Positions 36,565 through 51,079 of a DNA stretch of 64,000 nucleotides are shown here, piece by piece; position 1 is the first letter of the stretch, and each line of letters starts with the position of its first letter. Origin of the DNA: Diphasiastrum complanatum (lineage: Eukaryota > Streptophyta > Lycopodiopsida > Lycopodiales > Lycopodiaceae); NCBI GenBank assembly GCA_029204225.1, contig CM055092.1:47708277-47772276 (forward strand), written 5' to 3'. The position numbers were made by a program, and so were the translations under genes. The notes under the pieces were generated by a model, which saw only the letters and a list, made by a program, of their open reading frames with translations, ran no database searches and was not told where the DNA came from.

Positions 36565-36759
36565 TTGGATTCTCAGCAATCTCCACATGAACCAGAGGAG
36601 ATTCTTGATAGTAGAGAGACGCAGACTCGTCATACTCTATACCGAGAATATCTAGTCAAGTGGAATGATCAGCCTGTTGAGAATGCCACTTGGGAAAGAG
36701 GCAGCGTCCTTCGCAAGATTTTTCCAGACTTTGTCTTAGAGGACCAAGACGGTTCTTAA
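36565..36759 (+). pseudogene. Integrase chromodomain
   Basis: EEILDSRETQTRHTLYREYL, VKWNDQP and ATWERGS form a chromodomain in an open frame that ends at TAA-GGGGGAGGGAG, where the polypurine tract begins. Identifies the element as a chromovirus. Confidence 0.9.
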
Positions 36760-36770
36760 GGGGGAGGGAG
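36757..36770 (+). promoter_or_regulatory. Polypurine tract
   Basis: TAAGGGGGAGGGAG, immediately before the LTR start. Confidence 0.9.
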
Positions 36771-37123
36771 TGTTACGAGCACGTAACCAGTGCCGAACCC
36801 TAGAGAACACAGGAGGACAGATACCAGAGTCAGGGTCGTGTCCAGCGTGCACGACCAACATGGCAAGACAGTGTGAGTAGTGTGCCCCGGCACGGTCCAT
36901 AGCCGGGCCTAACACAGCCTAGGGACCCTGTCAGCAGGATAGGGCCCCACGTTGGGTCCCGACGTGCAGTCGGCCACGTCAGTGCCACGTGGCCGACTCT
37001 TGGCAGTATGCATGCTACCAGTCCTCACACTGGGCTAGGAGGGGATTACTCCATATCAGGGAGTAGGCAAGGTTGGGTGGATCAGTTAGTGTTTGCCCTA
37101 CTGTGGTGTTAGGATCTCTTACA
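36771..37123 (+). mobile_element. 3' LTR of chromovirus 32845-37123
   Basis: A 353-bp LTR from TGTTACGAGC to GATCTCTTACA. It follows the polypurine tract and is followed by CCAAC, the same five bases that precede the 5' LTR, which fixes both outer ends of the element. Confidence 0.92.
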
Positions 37124-37128
37124 CCAAC
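37124..37128. repeat. Target-site duplication, right (CCAAC)
   Basis: Matches 32840-32844. Confidence 0.85.
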
Positions 37129-37139
37129 CTACCAGAAAT

Positions 37140-37400
37140 TCTCACTTGCCCTTTGCATAGCCTCCTCATGGAGGAATGCATACACATCCTCCTCGTCAAA
37201 AGTTGGCTATTAAAGTTGCCATTTCATGTAAATAATAAAATGTAACTACTTACAATGGAAAATTGCAATGATCGTCCCACATGGATTGCATTGTGCAGTA
37301 TATTACCCTCTCTCAAATGTGTGGGCCCAGTGGAGAACTCCATGGTCTCCTGCTTGAATATATGTAGCTCATCCAAGAGCTTATCGTACTCATATACATT
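37140..37400 (-). pseudogene. Upstream exon(s) of the gene interrupted by the chromovirus
   Basis: In minus-strand sense, 37400-37252 reads YEYDKLLDELHIFKQETMEF, then GPTHLREGNI, and ends at a donor (TTGTAAGTAG). A second stretch, 37201-37138, reads FDEEDVYAFLHEEAMQRASE and ends at CTG/GTAGGT. Together with the exon at 32431-32701 these look like parts of one minus-strand gene into which the 4.3-kb Gypsy element inserted. The family is not recognised. Confidence 0.35.
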
Positions 37401-40400
37401 AGGATAAACTCACCAGAATCATGGTTAGATTTGATAGTCTCATCCCTTCCAAACCAAGGGTGTGGTTATTGCAGAACTTGCCTTGTACATGGTTCAAGCA
37501 TTTATACATGAAAAGTGTGATCTTATTTTGGGAATCAGACAGCTGATTATAACTGTCTACACTTTTCTTTTTGCAGTATAAAAAAAGCTTTCCTTCTGCA
37601 GATCTAAGTTCTAAAATTGTGGTTTTTCTGAAAGGCATCAGCTTTTGACTTGGTTATTTTGCGTCAGGGCTCCGAATGCAGCAAACTTGATCCTGGGGCT
37701 AAGTAAAGAACACAATGGATCCTCCTTGACTGTGTGAGCAGACAGTTTAGATTCAGCTTACATCTAGCTATAATCAGCATTCTTGTGCATATTGCTGTAC
37801 ATGTCTGAGAATCTGGAAGAAAAGCCAAGTATGTTGTATGGTCATCCAAAGCACATAGAAAAGCAGTACTCTTATCCACGCATATATAGGTTCAACTTTT
37901 GTGGAAGCGAGGCATTTGAAATATTGTTGAAAGTTCTGACCTACTTGGTGGTGTGCAACACAGTTTAGGAACAGTAACAAAATTTGATCAGGTTATAGAA
38001 GAAGTTCTGTCAAACAGAGCTCAACTGCAGAATACATGGAAAAAATGTTTGATGAATAATGAATGAGAGAAATTCATGTGATGCTTTCAATCTGCTTCTG
38101 CAACTTCTCTTGGATGGTCTGCAAATGGCATCCCGTCAAAAGTGAGCTTTCACGATACGATGTTGACAATGTTTGCATTTTTGCCATATCGATTAGTCTT
38201 TTGAGGATATCCTAGGTGAGTTATCCAAGTAAGTGCATAATGAAGCTGCACAATGCCTGCAAATTCTGGCTCATTGGCATTCACCTTGTGTCACATGGAA
38301 CCAATTATGCTGATGTAAACTTTATAATAGTACAATTGCCTGGTAGTGCATACAATTTCATCATTACTCAATCTAAAGTACAAAAAATTTACATGAATAT
38401 TTTCCCTCCTGTGATCTGAGAGAGACACAGGCACAGGTACCTGAGAAGATGTACATGTACCTCTATTCAAGTATCCCAGTGTGATGGATTGCGGGACCAC
38501 ATTGGCTCTCTAATAAAAGTGCACAGTAAAATGAAGTAACCATTGAAATTTGCTCACTTCTCACAGCTGTGTAATTCCATTGAGAATAACATGATTAAGA
38601 TACATCAGTGTATCTCTTTAAGCACACTTTGGATTTTGAGAATTGGAAGTCTTGCCTCTAGGCTCTTCCATGACAATCTAAAGCACGGGACTAAATTTGA
38701 CCCGGCTTTTGTATTTTGGACTCACATGTTTATCGATGACTGAAGCTCTTTAAATTTCAAGATTGGAATTCCAATCTGATCAAAAGAAAAGAAGATTCTC
38801 CCACTTTAAAAGTATAAGGAGCCAACGTTGTCACCTTATGGATAAGATATTTTTTCAAAACCAATTTCTTGGCAAAATGTAATTCTACTGGAGTGAAAAT
38901 CTGTTCTGCATTTTTGCAAAACTCAAGGTTGCTTGCTAGTTCTATGCAGCATTCAATATTTACTCTGCTTGTGTATGTAAGAACTTCCTCTACATACCAC
39001 CATTCTATAGGAGAATGACTTGTAGTTTGTGTAGTTAGGAATTGAAAAATAGGATCAGATTCTCTCCAAGACTTTTTACATGAAAGAGTCCACAATGCCA
39101 ACAATGTCAACTGATACATGCTACCCATCATTTATGGTAGGTTAACTTTGGTACTGAAAGTGATAGATTGAAACCAGTGTTTTAGAATAGGCAATGATGG
39201 CCTCTAGTTTTGGCTAGTGTATAATGCTAGCATTGTTGTTGAATTCCTTCAAATAAATTCCACATCAAACAAAACTAGTTACAACTTGTCTAATTTTGTT
39301 TTACAAAACTTCAGAATACTGCACTGACACAGACAATATGTACATAGGCATAGAAATTACAGGTGGCAACATTGCATATGCTACAAAAATTGCCACTAGC
39401 ATGCCACCAACTTACAAACTTTCAGGAGGCAAGACCAGAGATGTACAACAGTCAATGAATGATGGTAACAAAATTCGGGGACGTCAATGAAGCTCGACCC
39501 CACTTAAGAAACTGTTCCAGTTATACATGACAAAAAGCCTTACAAGCATGAGTGAGACAAGTAGGAGCATGGAGAGGCTTTTCAGTCTACATATATTGTC
39601 CATAACATCCAAATTTTGGAAGTATGGTTAAAAGCGTTAAGCTGTTTGTTGTTTTCAGAAATTCTCCTAAAAGAACCGCTTCTGGTAATAGGTGGGACTA
39701 ACACATAAAGCTTGATGATGTGGATCAGAATTTTTGCCAAACATATTATGAATGACACTCAAATTAATGAGTAATGATCTCCTTGGTGTTGCATCCCCTA
39801 ACAATGACCGGTCAATATTTCAAAGTTCACCTTGAATACTGCAGAAAGCAAAAGAATTGAGCTTTTTTGCATTCGATAATTCAGTCTGTTAGCCCAAATT
39901 AGGATCTCATTCTTTGAGGGCCATGTGCTGTTGAGATAGGACATGTATTTGAGCTTGTTGGGTAATGAACATATAGGGTAAGATGCGATATGGGGCAGGG
40001 GAAGGGGTTGCCAGTAGTAGATGATCCTATCTTCATTAGTAGGAATGAGAGGAATTGGGGACGTGAAGAGGCCTATAGACAACAAATTAGCTTCTTCTGT
40101 TATGAGTTATGAAGGGAACTGGAGGTCTTCCTATGTCTTTAAGAAACTAATGCTAATGGTTGAGCACCTTAATGGACATTCAAAAAATTGGTTTCAGACC
40201 CTTTTTTAAGCAAGGGCTAGCTTTGAGGCCGAAAAGCTTTCAGCACATTATGTTTTCTCTACCAGTTTGATCATTTATGTTTCCAGAAAATAAAACAGAG
40301 TAAAACATAATTCATTAGAAGTATTAACCAAAACTTTGAGATAATAAGGACTCCCTAAATGACCATGGTTGCTGATAAGAGCTTCACGGTTGGAAGTTTG

Positions 40401-40555
40401 GGGGCATTAACGACCACAAGCAAAGGACGATGGAAAGTCAAGTTGTCCGAGTGTAATCAGCCCTCTGAGTAGTGACTACCCTAGCCTATTAACATATATA
40501 AGTCAAAATTTCAATACATGGTTCTTGGATGCCCACCCAATCTACCATCCTTGTT
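37401..40555. other. Unassigned AT-rich DNA
   Basis: No gene could be supported. The longest open frame, minus strand 38757-39131 (124 codons, TPVELHFAKKLVLKK), resembles nothing I recognise and may be a decayed exon or chance. Confidence 0.3.
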
Positions 40556-40559
40556 TAGG

Positions 40560-41075
40560 AAATGTCAAGGCCTAGTTGAGCAGATTTATGTTGTCCCGCA
40601 AAAAGCAATTAAGTACTGTTATTGTAACTTTTGTGGTAGACCATGACCAATAGTTGAGCATAATTATCCTAGAAGCCTGTGCCAAAACAAAGGAATTCCA
40701 ACAAGTCAGTGTTAAGTTTAGGGCATCCATAACCCATGTGATACATTTTCTTAGAGTGAGAAATAAACTAACCACTCTGTACGATTGCATTTCAGATTTG
40801 AGCCTAATATTGAGGAAGAATAGGGGTAAATTTTTAACAAGAATAATCTGTTTGAGAATTGAGGATTTGTCCAGAAAGGTGAGATCACCTGCAACAAATT
40901 TGGGACCAGGTGCGGCTTGTAGTAGGAATAGGTTTGATAATTCTACAAGTGTCTGTTGTTTGAAAGGCTGAGATAAAGAGTTCATTTGCAATGGTTAAAA
41001 GGAGCAAGGAGGGTGAACACAGCCTTGCCTTATGCCACTTTGAATCTTAAAGGGTTCAAAGAGCAAGCCCTTGAA
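40560..41075 (-). pseudogene. L1-type LINE reverse transcriptase remnant
   Basis: In minus-strand sense, with frameshifts, the order GIRQGCVHPPCSF (the GIRQGDPLSP block), AGDLTFLDKSS (the FADD catalytic block, here with Gly for the first Asp) and GIPLFWHRLL (the YLGVPL block) follows plant L1 reverse transcriptases. Multiple stops are present. Upstream endonuclease and a poly-A end were not identified. Confidence 0.6.
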
Positions 41076-41145
41076 GTGAAAAAACAGAGGAGGCCTAGAG
41101 GGCTTTGTGAGATACCACTTCTATTGACACCACAACATAGTACCC

Positions 41146-41815
41146 CAAGAACCGTGGGGTCTGAGAACCGTGGGGTGAACTGTACCACTGTTCATGAACT
41201 GTGGCACGGTTCATCCATAGAACCCACGGTTCCTTGAACCGTGGTACGGTTCCTCAAGGAACCATGGTACGGTTCCTCTATTTAATCAAATAATTAATTA
41301 TTTACCAAATTCACAGATTTCACATGATGTACAGATGATTTGACAGATGATACAGATGATTTGAGTCATTTGACAGATGATACAGATGATTTCACAGATG
41401 ATATAGATGATTGACAGATTTCACAGATGATTTCACAGAATTCACAAATTTTTTTGGCCCTTTTTTTGCATATTTTTGGATTATTTTTGGGGGGGGGAAA
41501 CTAAGAAAAAAATTAATTAATTCATTAATCAATATGGTTCACCACGGTTTTGGGCAAAAAAATTTAAGAACTGTACGGTTCTCAGAACCGTGGTGAACTG
41601 ATAACGGTTCATTAACTCTATGGGTTCATCATAAATAAATAATAAATTAATTAATGTTTGATTAAATTTGAACAAAAATAAAATAAAAAATTAATCAATT
41701 AATTTATAACTACACGGTTCACCAAGGTCTGGCCAAAAAATTTTGAGAACCGTATGGTTCACTGTACGGTTCTCAGAACCGTGGTGAACCGCCCACGGTT
41801 CATTAATTCTATGCA
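41146..41815. repeat. Foldback-like region built on AACCGTGG motifs
   Basis: GAACCGTGG and its complement CCACGGTTC, with close variants, recur at least a dozen times (for example 41150, 41166, 41225, 41241, 41543, 41586, 41713, 41777, 41795). A block of about 90-100 bp (TGGTTCACCACGG ... CGGTTCATTAA) occurs twice, at 41534-41621 and 41712-41811. The middle is very AT-rich and holds an ACAGATGATTTG minisatellite at 41324-41440. No coding content. Confidence 0.75.
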
Positions 41816-41966
41816 CCACGTGAATCTATAGTCCCCACCAATTGTGTCCTTATCATAGTTGCAGCGAATCACGATTCTCTGCACTGAATCGTTGTCAAGA
41901 ATCGTTCAAAAAAAAATCAGATTTATGCATTTTCAGGCCTCCTCGCGGACAGAGCCAGGTATAAAT

Positions 41967-42815
41967 TCATATTCATACAGTTTTAATGTAAGCAGTTTAA
42001 TATCAGCAAGTATTGCAAGTTAGCTCTCTATCAAGCTTTAAGCTTGAACTCTCTTGAGCATTCTAGCTCAATTTCAGAGTTATATCTTAGAGTTGCGCTA
42101 TTGCTTATCATCATAGCTGCCCATTTATCAAACTTATCCTCAATTACTCAGAGATAGCTTAGAGTGCGCAGTTTCTATCCGCTAATGTTCTGTGCTCATT
42201 AGCATCTGATTTCGTTTTTCTGAATCAATACTATCTTTTATTGCGTTCAGAATGCGTGCATCTTTATATTTCCTTTGTAACTGATAAAATTGTCTAAGAA
42301 TTCAATACTCCATGTTTGGCTTCATAATTACTTAGTATCTAGCAATTTCAAAGTTAGTTGCTAAAGATTGAATGTGATTCCCATCACTACTGCTTTGTTC
42401 AATTTTTGATAGGCGTAGTTGTCAAGGATCTGACTAGCAGTATAGTTAGCTAATTTGCAAGCAATCTAACATCAATCAGATAAACAGTAAAGAGAGATCA
42501 CACACCAACTAAAGAGAACACTTCTAAACTATATTTACAAAAGAGACTGAAAGATATATATACACAGTCTAATTTTTGTGGGGTACCGCTGCATGGCAGT
42601 TCGGTCCCCGTTACGGGATGCGTGTCCCAACTTACACTACGTGTATCGTCAAACTGGTACACATGCATACTATTACAAAGGCAGTAAAAAGTTCAAAATC
42701 ACTGCTAGACACGGAAAGTCATAAACTGTGAGAGAAACTTGGGCTTACTTATTCTAACAGGTCATGCAGTAGAAGTACAAAGTTTCCACTACGATTATCT
42801 AACCTATTTTCGACA
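41967..42815 (+). mobile_element. 5'-truncated Copia LTR, interrupted by a solo LTR
   Basis: Matches the right-hand two thirds of the LTR at 46358-47566 (from CATACAGTTTTAATGTAAG to CTATTTTCGACA). Its left about 690 bp are missing. At 42420-42759 it is interrupted by an unrelated 340-bp insertion absent from the other LTR. It joins the middle of gag directly at 42816. Confidence 0.85.
42420..42759 (-). mobile_element. Solo LTR inserted in the Copia LTR
   Basis: Read on the minus strand the insert starts TGTTAGAATAAG and ends ATCCTTGACA and has a TATATATA box in its middle, all typical of a small Copia LTR. The flanks (GTAGT left, GGTCA right) do not form a clean target duplication. Confidence 0.6.
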
Positions 42816-43377
42816 TGGTTAACTCTTACTAGAGTTATCACTATGTTGCTGCAAGAAGATAATAGAAGAAGTCAAGACACGTCGTGTGCTTCCTCCTCTC
42901 AGGCTCTATATTTCAACAAAGGCTCTAAGCGACAGAAGTAGAAAAGCTCCAAGAAGGCTGCAACGAATCAGAAGCCGACTCAAAGTCAAGAACAATCATC
43001 GAATCCACAGTTGAAGAAGAAGATGTTTTGCAGGTATTGCAAGCGCAATAACCATGAGATCAAGGACTGCGGAATTCTCCAAGTAAAAACTGCAGCCAAG
43101 CAACTTGATCAACAAGCAAACGCAGTCTCATCATCTCCCCAGGTCGAAGTGGATGAAGGCGCATTTATGGTCAAAGATCAAAACACATTTTTGGATGACT
43201 CATGGTTTCTGGATTCTGGAGCAACTCAACATATGACCAATCAACGTGAGATCTTCAACTCCTACATGCCTTACAACACGAAGATTTTTGTTCATCTTGG
43301 TGACAATAGTACTCACACTATTGAAGGTGAAGGTACTATAAGATTGCGATTCCAGCACGATCAATTCAAATTACTAT
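42816..43377 (+). pseudogene. Copia gag C-terminus and protease
   Basis: From 42816 the frame reads WLTLTRVITMLLQEDNRRSQ, a Gag C-terminal region, then a basic stretch with one stop, the CCHC knuckle CRYCKRNNHEIKDC (about 43029) and the protease WFLDSGATQHMTN with catalytic DSGA, ending at 43377 with a stop. The first half of gag is missing. The zinc knuckle is nearly the same as in 1530-2337. Confidence 0.9.
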
Positions 43378-43537
43378 AAAAAGTCTTATATGTTCCTAAA
43401 CTTTCTACAAATCTATTATCCGTAAGTAGAATTACAGATTTAGGTCATAAGGTCTATTCAAATCTAATCAATGCAAAATTATTGATAGGAGTAATAAGAT
43501 CCTTGCACTCCGCAAGAGGCAGAGTTACTTATATAGA

Positions 43538-44647
43538 TTGGCACATTGTTATTCTGAGTCTAGTCAAGCCTTGAAAACCTCTGTTTTAGTCAATAAAGCA
43601 TTACTATGGCATTATCACTCGAGACACGTGAGTCATGCATCTATTTTGAACATGTCCAGACAATCCACGATTCTTGATCTTGACTATCCTTCTGGTAAGG
43701 TCGAAATCCCTGTATATCATAACTGTATTTTTGGAAAGAAGGCTAGGATTCCTTTTAGATCAAACCATATGCATGCGGCAAAAGGTCTGCTAGATGTTGT
43801 TCACACAGATATATGTGGACCGATGCAAACTCCTTCATTGTTAGATGCAAAGTATTTTATTACTTTTATTGATGAGTTTTCTAGAGGGACAGTTGTTTAT
43901 TTCATTAAACAAAAATTAGAGGCTTTCATCAAATTCAGACAATCCAAGGACTATGCTGAGAATCAAACTGACAAACGAATCAAAGCTCTGAGGTCAGATA
44001 ACGGGGGAGAATACATCTCCAACAAATTCAAGAAGTACTGCCTCAACAACGGCATTGAGCAACAATATATTACCTACTATTGACCTCAGTCAAATGGTCT
44101 TGCTAAGAGAAAGAACAGAACCCTAGTTGAATCGGCAAAGTGCATGTTATCACATGCGACACTTCCGAAGTCCTTCTGGGCTGAAGCTGTTTCAACAACA
44201 ACCTATATTCAGAACATATGTTCTACTAAAGGCCTCTCAGACAAAACACCATTCGAAGTTTCGACAAGTACCAAACCTTCTTTATTAAACTTATGAGTTT
44301 TTGGATGTACTGCCTTTGCGCAGATGCCTCGTGATCTCAGGAAGAAGCTCGACTTCCAGAGTATCAAATGTGTTTTCATCAGCTACACTACTTCAGATCA
44401 AGCCTACAAGTTGTTTGATCCTATTGAGTCAAATATATTCACTAGCCGGGATGTCATCTTTATAAAAGATCAGTTTCAAGACCTCAAAGGAAAGGGCAGT
44501 TCTTATGTAGCCGACCTGTCAGATTCTCCTGACGGTTTGAACTTTCCACTTCCGCAAGCGACTATTCCCATTGAAGGTCCAAGCTCTTCTACTTCCGATG
44601 AAAAACAAATCAACGACGGGTCAGAAGATGATGATGTTGCAGTTTAG
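43538..44647 (+). pseudogene. Copia integrase
   Basis: Frame 43538-44083 has LLWHYHSRHVSH, a CIFGKKARIPF zinc-binding end that lacks the usual first Cys (PVYHNC), and the core residues VVHTDICGPM and LRSDNGGEY. A stop at 44081 precedes the third acidic block (QSNGLAKRKNRTLVE, where the usual Glu reads Lys). 44324-44647 carries the C-terminal domain (KCVFISYTTSDQAYKLFDP). Several stops show loss of function. Confidence 0.88.
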
Positions 44648-44818
44648 CAACCATAGTATGATAGAAACGATCAACTTCCTCTATTATCCAGAAGATCTTC
44701 AAGAACCAGCAGACCACCCAACCGGTATATCAACGAGTCTGCAGCCTACCTTGTTCAGGAACCGACGTCTGTTGAAGAGGCACTCAGTCAGCCTGATTTC
44801 GATCTCTGGAAAGAAGCT

Positions 44819-46350
44819 ATGGATAAAGAGTATTCATCTCTTATCAAGAACCAGACATGGACGATTGTCAAATTACCTGCTAGCAAAAATGTAGTTGATT
44901 GCAAATGGATTTTCAAAGTCAAGTACAACGCATATGGAAGCATCAACAGAAGAAAGGCACGACTTGTTGCCAGAGGATTTTCTCAGGTATACAACGTCGA
45001 CTACATTGAAACTTTCAGTCCAGTAGTCAAGCATTCTTCTATGCGACTTTTGCTATCATTTGCTGCTGCAGCAAATTTGGAAATACATCAAATGGATGTA
45101 CAGACAACATATCTCAATGGAGTTATCAAAGAAGACATTTACATGATACAACCCGAAGGTCATATTATCGAGGATAAACACAATCATGTGTGCAAACTCC
45201 ATAAGGCACTATATGGTTTGAAGCAATCTGCTCGAGCATGGTTTCAAAGGATCAATACTTTTTTTATTGATCACGGCTACACACCTAGCTCTTCAGATTC
45301 AAACGTTTACTTCAAAGCTATACAACACTAGTCTTTTATCATTATCACCTTATATGTGGATGATACATTGCTTTTCAGCAACAGTACGATCCGATAAAAG
45401 AATCTAAGATAATGCTATCTTCCGAATTCGACATGACCGATCTGGGTGAAGCTCATCTCTGCCTTGGTATACAAATCCACAAAGACAGAAAACAGAAGTT
45501 GATCCACATCACACAACAAAGGTACATCTACAATATTTTAGTCAGATATAATCTGATCAATTGCAAAGTAGCCCTCTCGCAAATGGAACCAGGACTCAAA
45601 TTGTCAAAGGACCAGTGTCCCCAAACAATTCATGAGAAGCAGCAGATGCGTGAGTATCCTTACCATTGTATTGTAGGATCTCTTATGTACGCCATGATCT
45701 GTACGAGGCCAGACATAGCTTTTCTAGTCAACTCTCTCAGTCAGTTTATGACTAATCCTGGTGTAACACATTGGAAGGCTCTTATTAGAGTCATGAGTTA
45801 TCTTCGAGCTACTATGGACTTTTGCATTTGTTATGGAGAAGTCGGCAATGACAAACTCAATTTCCTCAGTGGTTACACGGATGCGAGTTGGGCAGGAGAT
45901 GTAGACACTCGTAAATCTACTTCCGAATTTACATTTCTCCTCAACAATGGTTCAATTTCCTGGAATAGTCGCAAGCAATCTTCGATAGCTCTATCTTCCA
46001 CTGAATCAGAGTATATCGCAGCCTCTCAAGCTACAAAGGAAGCAATTTGGTTGAGGAACTTACTTTCAGATATCGATCTGAATCAATATGTTTCGACGAC
46101 ATTATTTTGTGATAATCAAAGTGCCATCGCTTTATCAGCCAACCCTAGATTTCATTTCAGGAGTAAGCACATTGAACTGAAATATCATTTCGTCAGAAGA
46201 AAAGTTCTCAACGAAGAGCTCAGATTGCAGTACTGTAGAACACAAGATATGACAGTTGATATTTTTACCAAAGTATTAAGTTTGGATACACACAGAAGAT
46301 TCTGTGTAGAACTAAGTTTGAAGGTCAAGGCATTCAAGGATTCAGATTAA
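44819..46350 (+). pseudogene. Copia reverse transcriptase and RNase H
   Basis: Frame 44819-45331 carries WTIVKLPASKNVVDCKWIFK, ARLVARGFSQ, QMDVQTTYLNG and LYGLKQSARAW. A stop and frameshift around 45331-45405 break the YVDD region, which is still readable (LYVDDTLLFSN). The 312-codon frame 45412-46350 completes RT (DLGEAHLCLGIQ, GSLMYAMICTRPD) and has a full RNase H: TDASWAGD, STESEY and CDNQSA, RSKHIELKYHFV, and the terminal MTVDIFTKVL. It stops just before the polypurine tract. Confidence 0.93.
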
Positions 46351-46357
46351 GGGGGAG
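46346..46357 (+). promoter_or_regulatory. Polypurine tract
   Basis: AGATTAAGGGGGAG runs into the LTR start TGTTGG at 46358. Confidence 0.85.
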
Positions 46358-47566
46358 TGTTGGATTATTCTCCTCCTTACCAGTCGACTAATCGATTTTA
46401 TTATTCATCCGTTGTTTATCTAGTTCTGCGAATTTTCCCGTTCTTTTACAGTCTGTAGTTTTACAAGTGTTTTTACACAATCTGTAGAATTAAACGAAGT
46501 TTTACCACAGTGTTGCATTTCATTTTTCTCTCACTTCGGCTTTCTCGCCTGTCAGGAAATACACGGAGTTTTACCTTAGTGTCGCTTTGGTTTTTCATTT
46601 TTTGCGAAGCTGTCGCTGTCAAGAATCTTGTGTAAAAATGCATTCTCGCTTTTCGCATATTTTGTCGGTCAGGATTTACGAGCAAATATGTAGAGTCGCA
46701 TTTTTCACTTGACAAAATGTCGCACTTTTCACTTTCTCCAAAGAGCCTCAAAATTTAAGGAAATGACTCTGGCAAAGTGTAGGATGACCCTAAATCAGTT
46801 TTTAAGGCACTTTCGCGCTTTTCGCAAAATTTCGATACTGTCATCTTTTTGGGACAATTTCGTCTGTGGCTGTTTTAGTTCATTTTTGCAGAATGATAGT
46901 TTGGTTCATTTATGCAAACAGAATGTTTACGACCAATTTCACCGCTTATCAGCAATCAATGACAAGAAATCGGATGGATGCCAGCGGATATCAGCCAACT
47001 GGCAATCGCAATTGACGACCTAATTTCTTAGTAGAAATAACTGATCATATTCATACAGTTTTAATGTAAGTAGTTTAATATCAGCAAGTATTGCAAGTTA
47101 GCTCTCTATCAAGCTTTTAAGCTTGAACTCTCTTGAGCATTCTGGCTCAGTTTTAGAGTTATATTTTAGAGTTGCTATTACGCTACTGCTTATCAGCATA
47201 ACTGCTTATTATCAGACTTATCCTCAGTTGCTCAGAGACAGCTTAGAGTGCGCAGTTTCTATCCGCTAATGTTTTGCGCTCATTAGCATCTGATTTTGTT
47301 TTTCTAAATCAATACTATCTTTTATTGCATTCAGTATATGTCAGAATGCATGCATCTTTGTATTTCCTTTGTAACTGATAGAATTGTCTGAGAATCCAAT
47401 ACTTCATATTTGGATACGCAATCACTTAGTATCTAGCGATTTCAAAGTTAGTCACTAAAGATTGAACGTGATTTCCATCACGACTGCTTTGTTCAATTTT
47501 TGATAGGCATAGTCATGCACTGGAAGTAGGAAGTTCCTGCTACGATTATCTAACCTATTTTTGACA
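46358..47566 (+). mobile_element. Copia LTR, full-length 1209 bp
   Basis: Starts TGTTGGATTATTC after the polypurine tract and ends TTTTTGACA (47566). The right part is shared with 41967-42815. Unlike a normal boundary, no primer-binding site follows; instead RT sequence of the same family begins at once. Confidence 0.85.
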
Positions 47567-47985
47567 CCTTGTACGTCGATGACACATTGCTTTTCATCAA
47601 CAGTACAAGTCTGGTGAAGGATACTAAACAGATGTTGTCTTCCGAATTCGACATGATCGATTTGGGTGAAGCTCACTTCTGTCTGGGCATTCAAATCCAC
47701 AAAGACAAAGTGAGACGACTGATTTTTATTACTCAACAAAGGTATCTTCACAATGTTCTAATCACATATAATTTGATTAATTGTAAGTTAGATCACTCAC
47801 CGATGAATCCAAGCCTGCAATTGTCGAAGGACCAATGTCCTCACAGACCAAGCAGATGAGAGAATATCCTTATTGATCGATACTTGGATCTCTCATATAT
47901 GCAATGGTCTGTACAAGACCTGATATCGCTTTTGCAGTTAGCTCACTCAACCAATTCATGGCTAATGCTAGCATCACCCATTGGA
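47567..47985 (+). pseudogene. Second Copia RT fragment of the same family
   Basis: Begins LYVDDTLLFINSTSLVKD, continues FDMIDLGEAHFCLGIQIHKD, LINCKLDHSPMNP, and after a frameshift GSLIYAMVCTRPDIAFAVSS and ITHW, then stops at the satellite region. It is clearly homologous to 45356-45770 in the upstream copy. It most likely is the copy into which the upstream element inserted. Confidence 0.9.
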
Positions 47986-47989
47986 TGCA

Positions 47990-50595
<2,606 letters not shown>

Positions 50596-51079
50596 TGTTG
50601 TAAAGCTACCTTTACAAGCTTTACTTCCGGCGCCATCGGCGCCAGCTATGTCCCCGGCGCCAGCAGAGCCCCTGCTGCTCCCGGCGCCAACGGCGCCCGC
50701 GCCGTTCCCGGCGCCACTGTGACCAAAATCCAGCCGGCGCCAAGTTCCTATGGCTGAAAATCTTTGATCAGTTCTAGCGGAGTCCAGAGAGCTCAGATCG
50801 ATGTGCAATCACCTCACACGATCTAGGCATGATTAAAGGAAGCCTGGGTATCAATAAAATCTAGAGAGAGAAAATGACTTTCTAGAAAGAGAAAATCCTA
50901 AAGAGAGAAAAACGTGCTTTACCAGATTGGGTAGAGTGCTTGGTATGAGGGGGGTGCCGAATCACACCAATACTATAGGGGAGTGCGGGTTGCGACTCAG
51001 GGCGAGCTCCAACCAAGTCTCAGCCTCCCTTGCTGGAATGTTGTCATGGCTCTCGCCTTGGCATGCTAGCGCCCCGGAG
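50596..51079 (+). mobile_element. LTR-1 of non-coding LTR family, left part
   Basis: Starts TGTTGTAAAGCTACC right after a GA run. It matches, in reverse complement, 59929 down to about 59476. It holds a cluster of GGCGCC palindromes at 50628-50742. The LTR is split at CGGAG (51075-51079) by the intact chromovirus and resumes at 57361. Confidence 0.88.
51075..51079. repeat. Target-site duplication, left (CGGAG)
   Basis: Repeated at 57356-57360. Uninterrupted copies of the site (GCCCCGGAGACTAGGG, read on the minus strand) survive at about 59470 and 63279. Confidence 0.97.

Noticed and set aside
38757-39131. 124-codon minus-strand frame as a gene
   Set aside because: No domain recognised and no neighbouring exons; length alone is not enough in this region.
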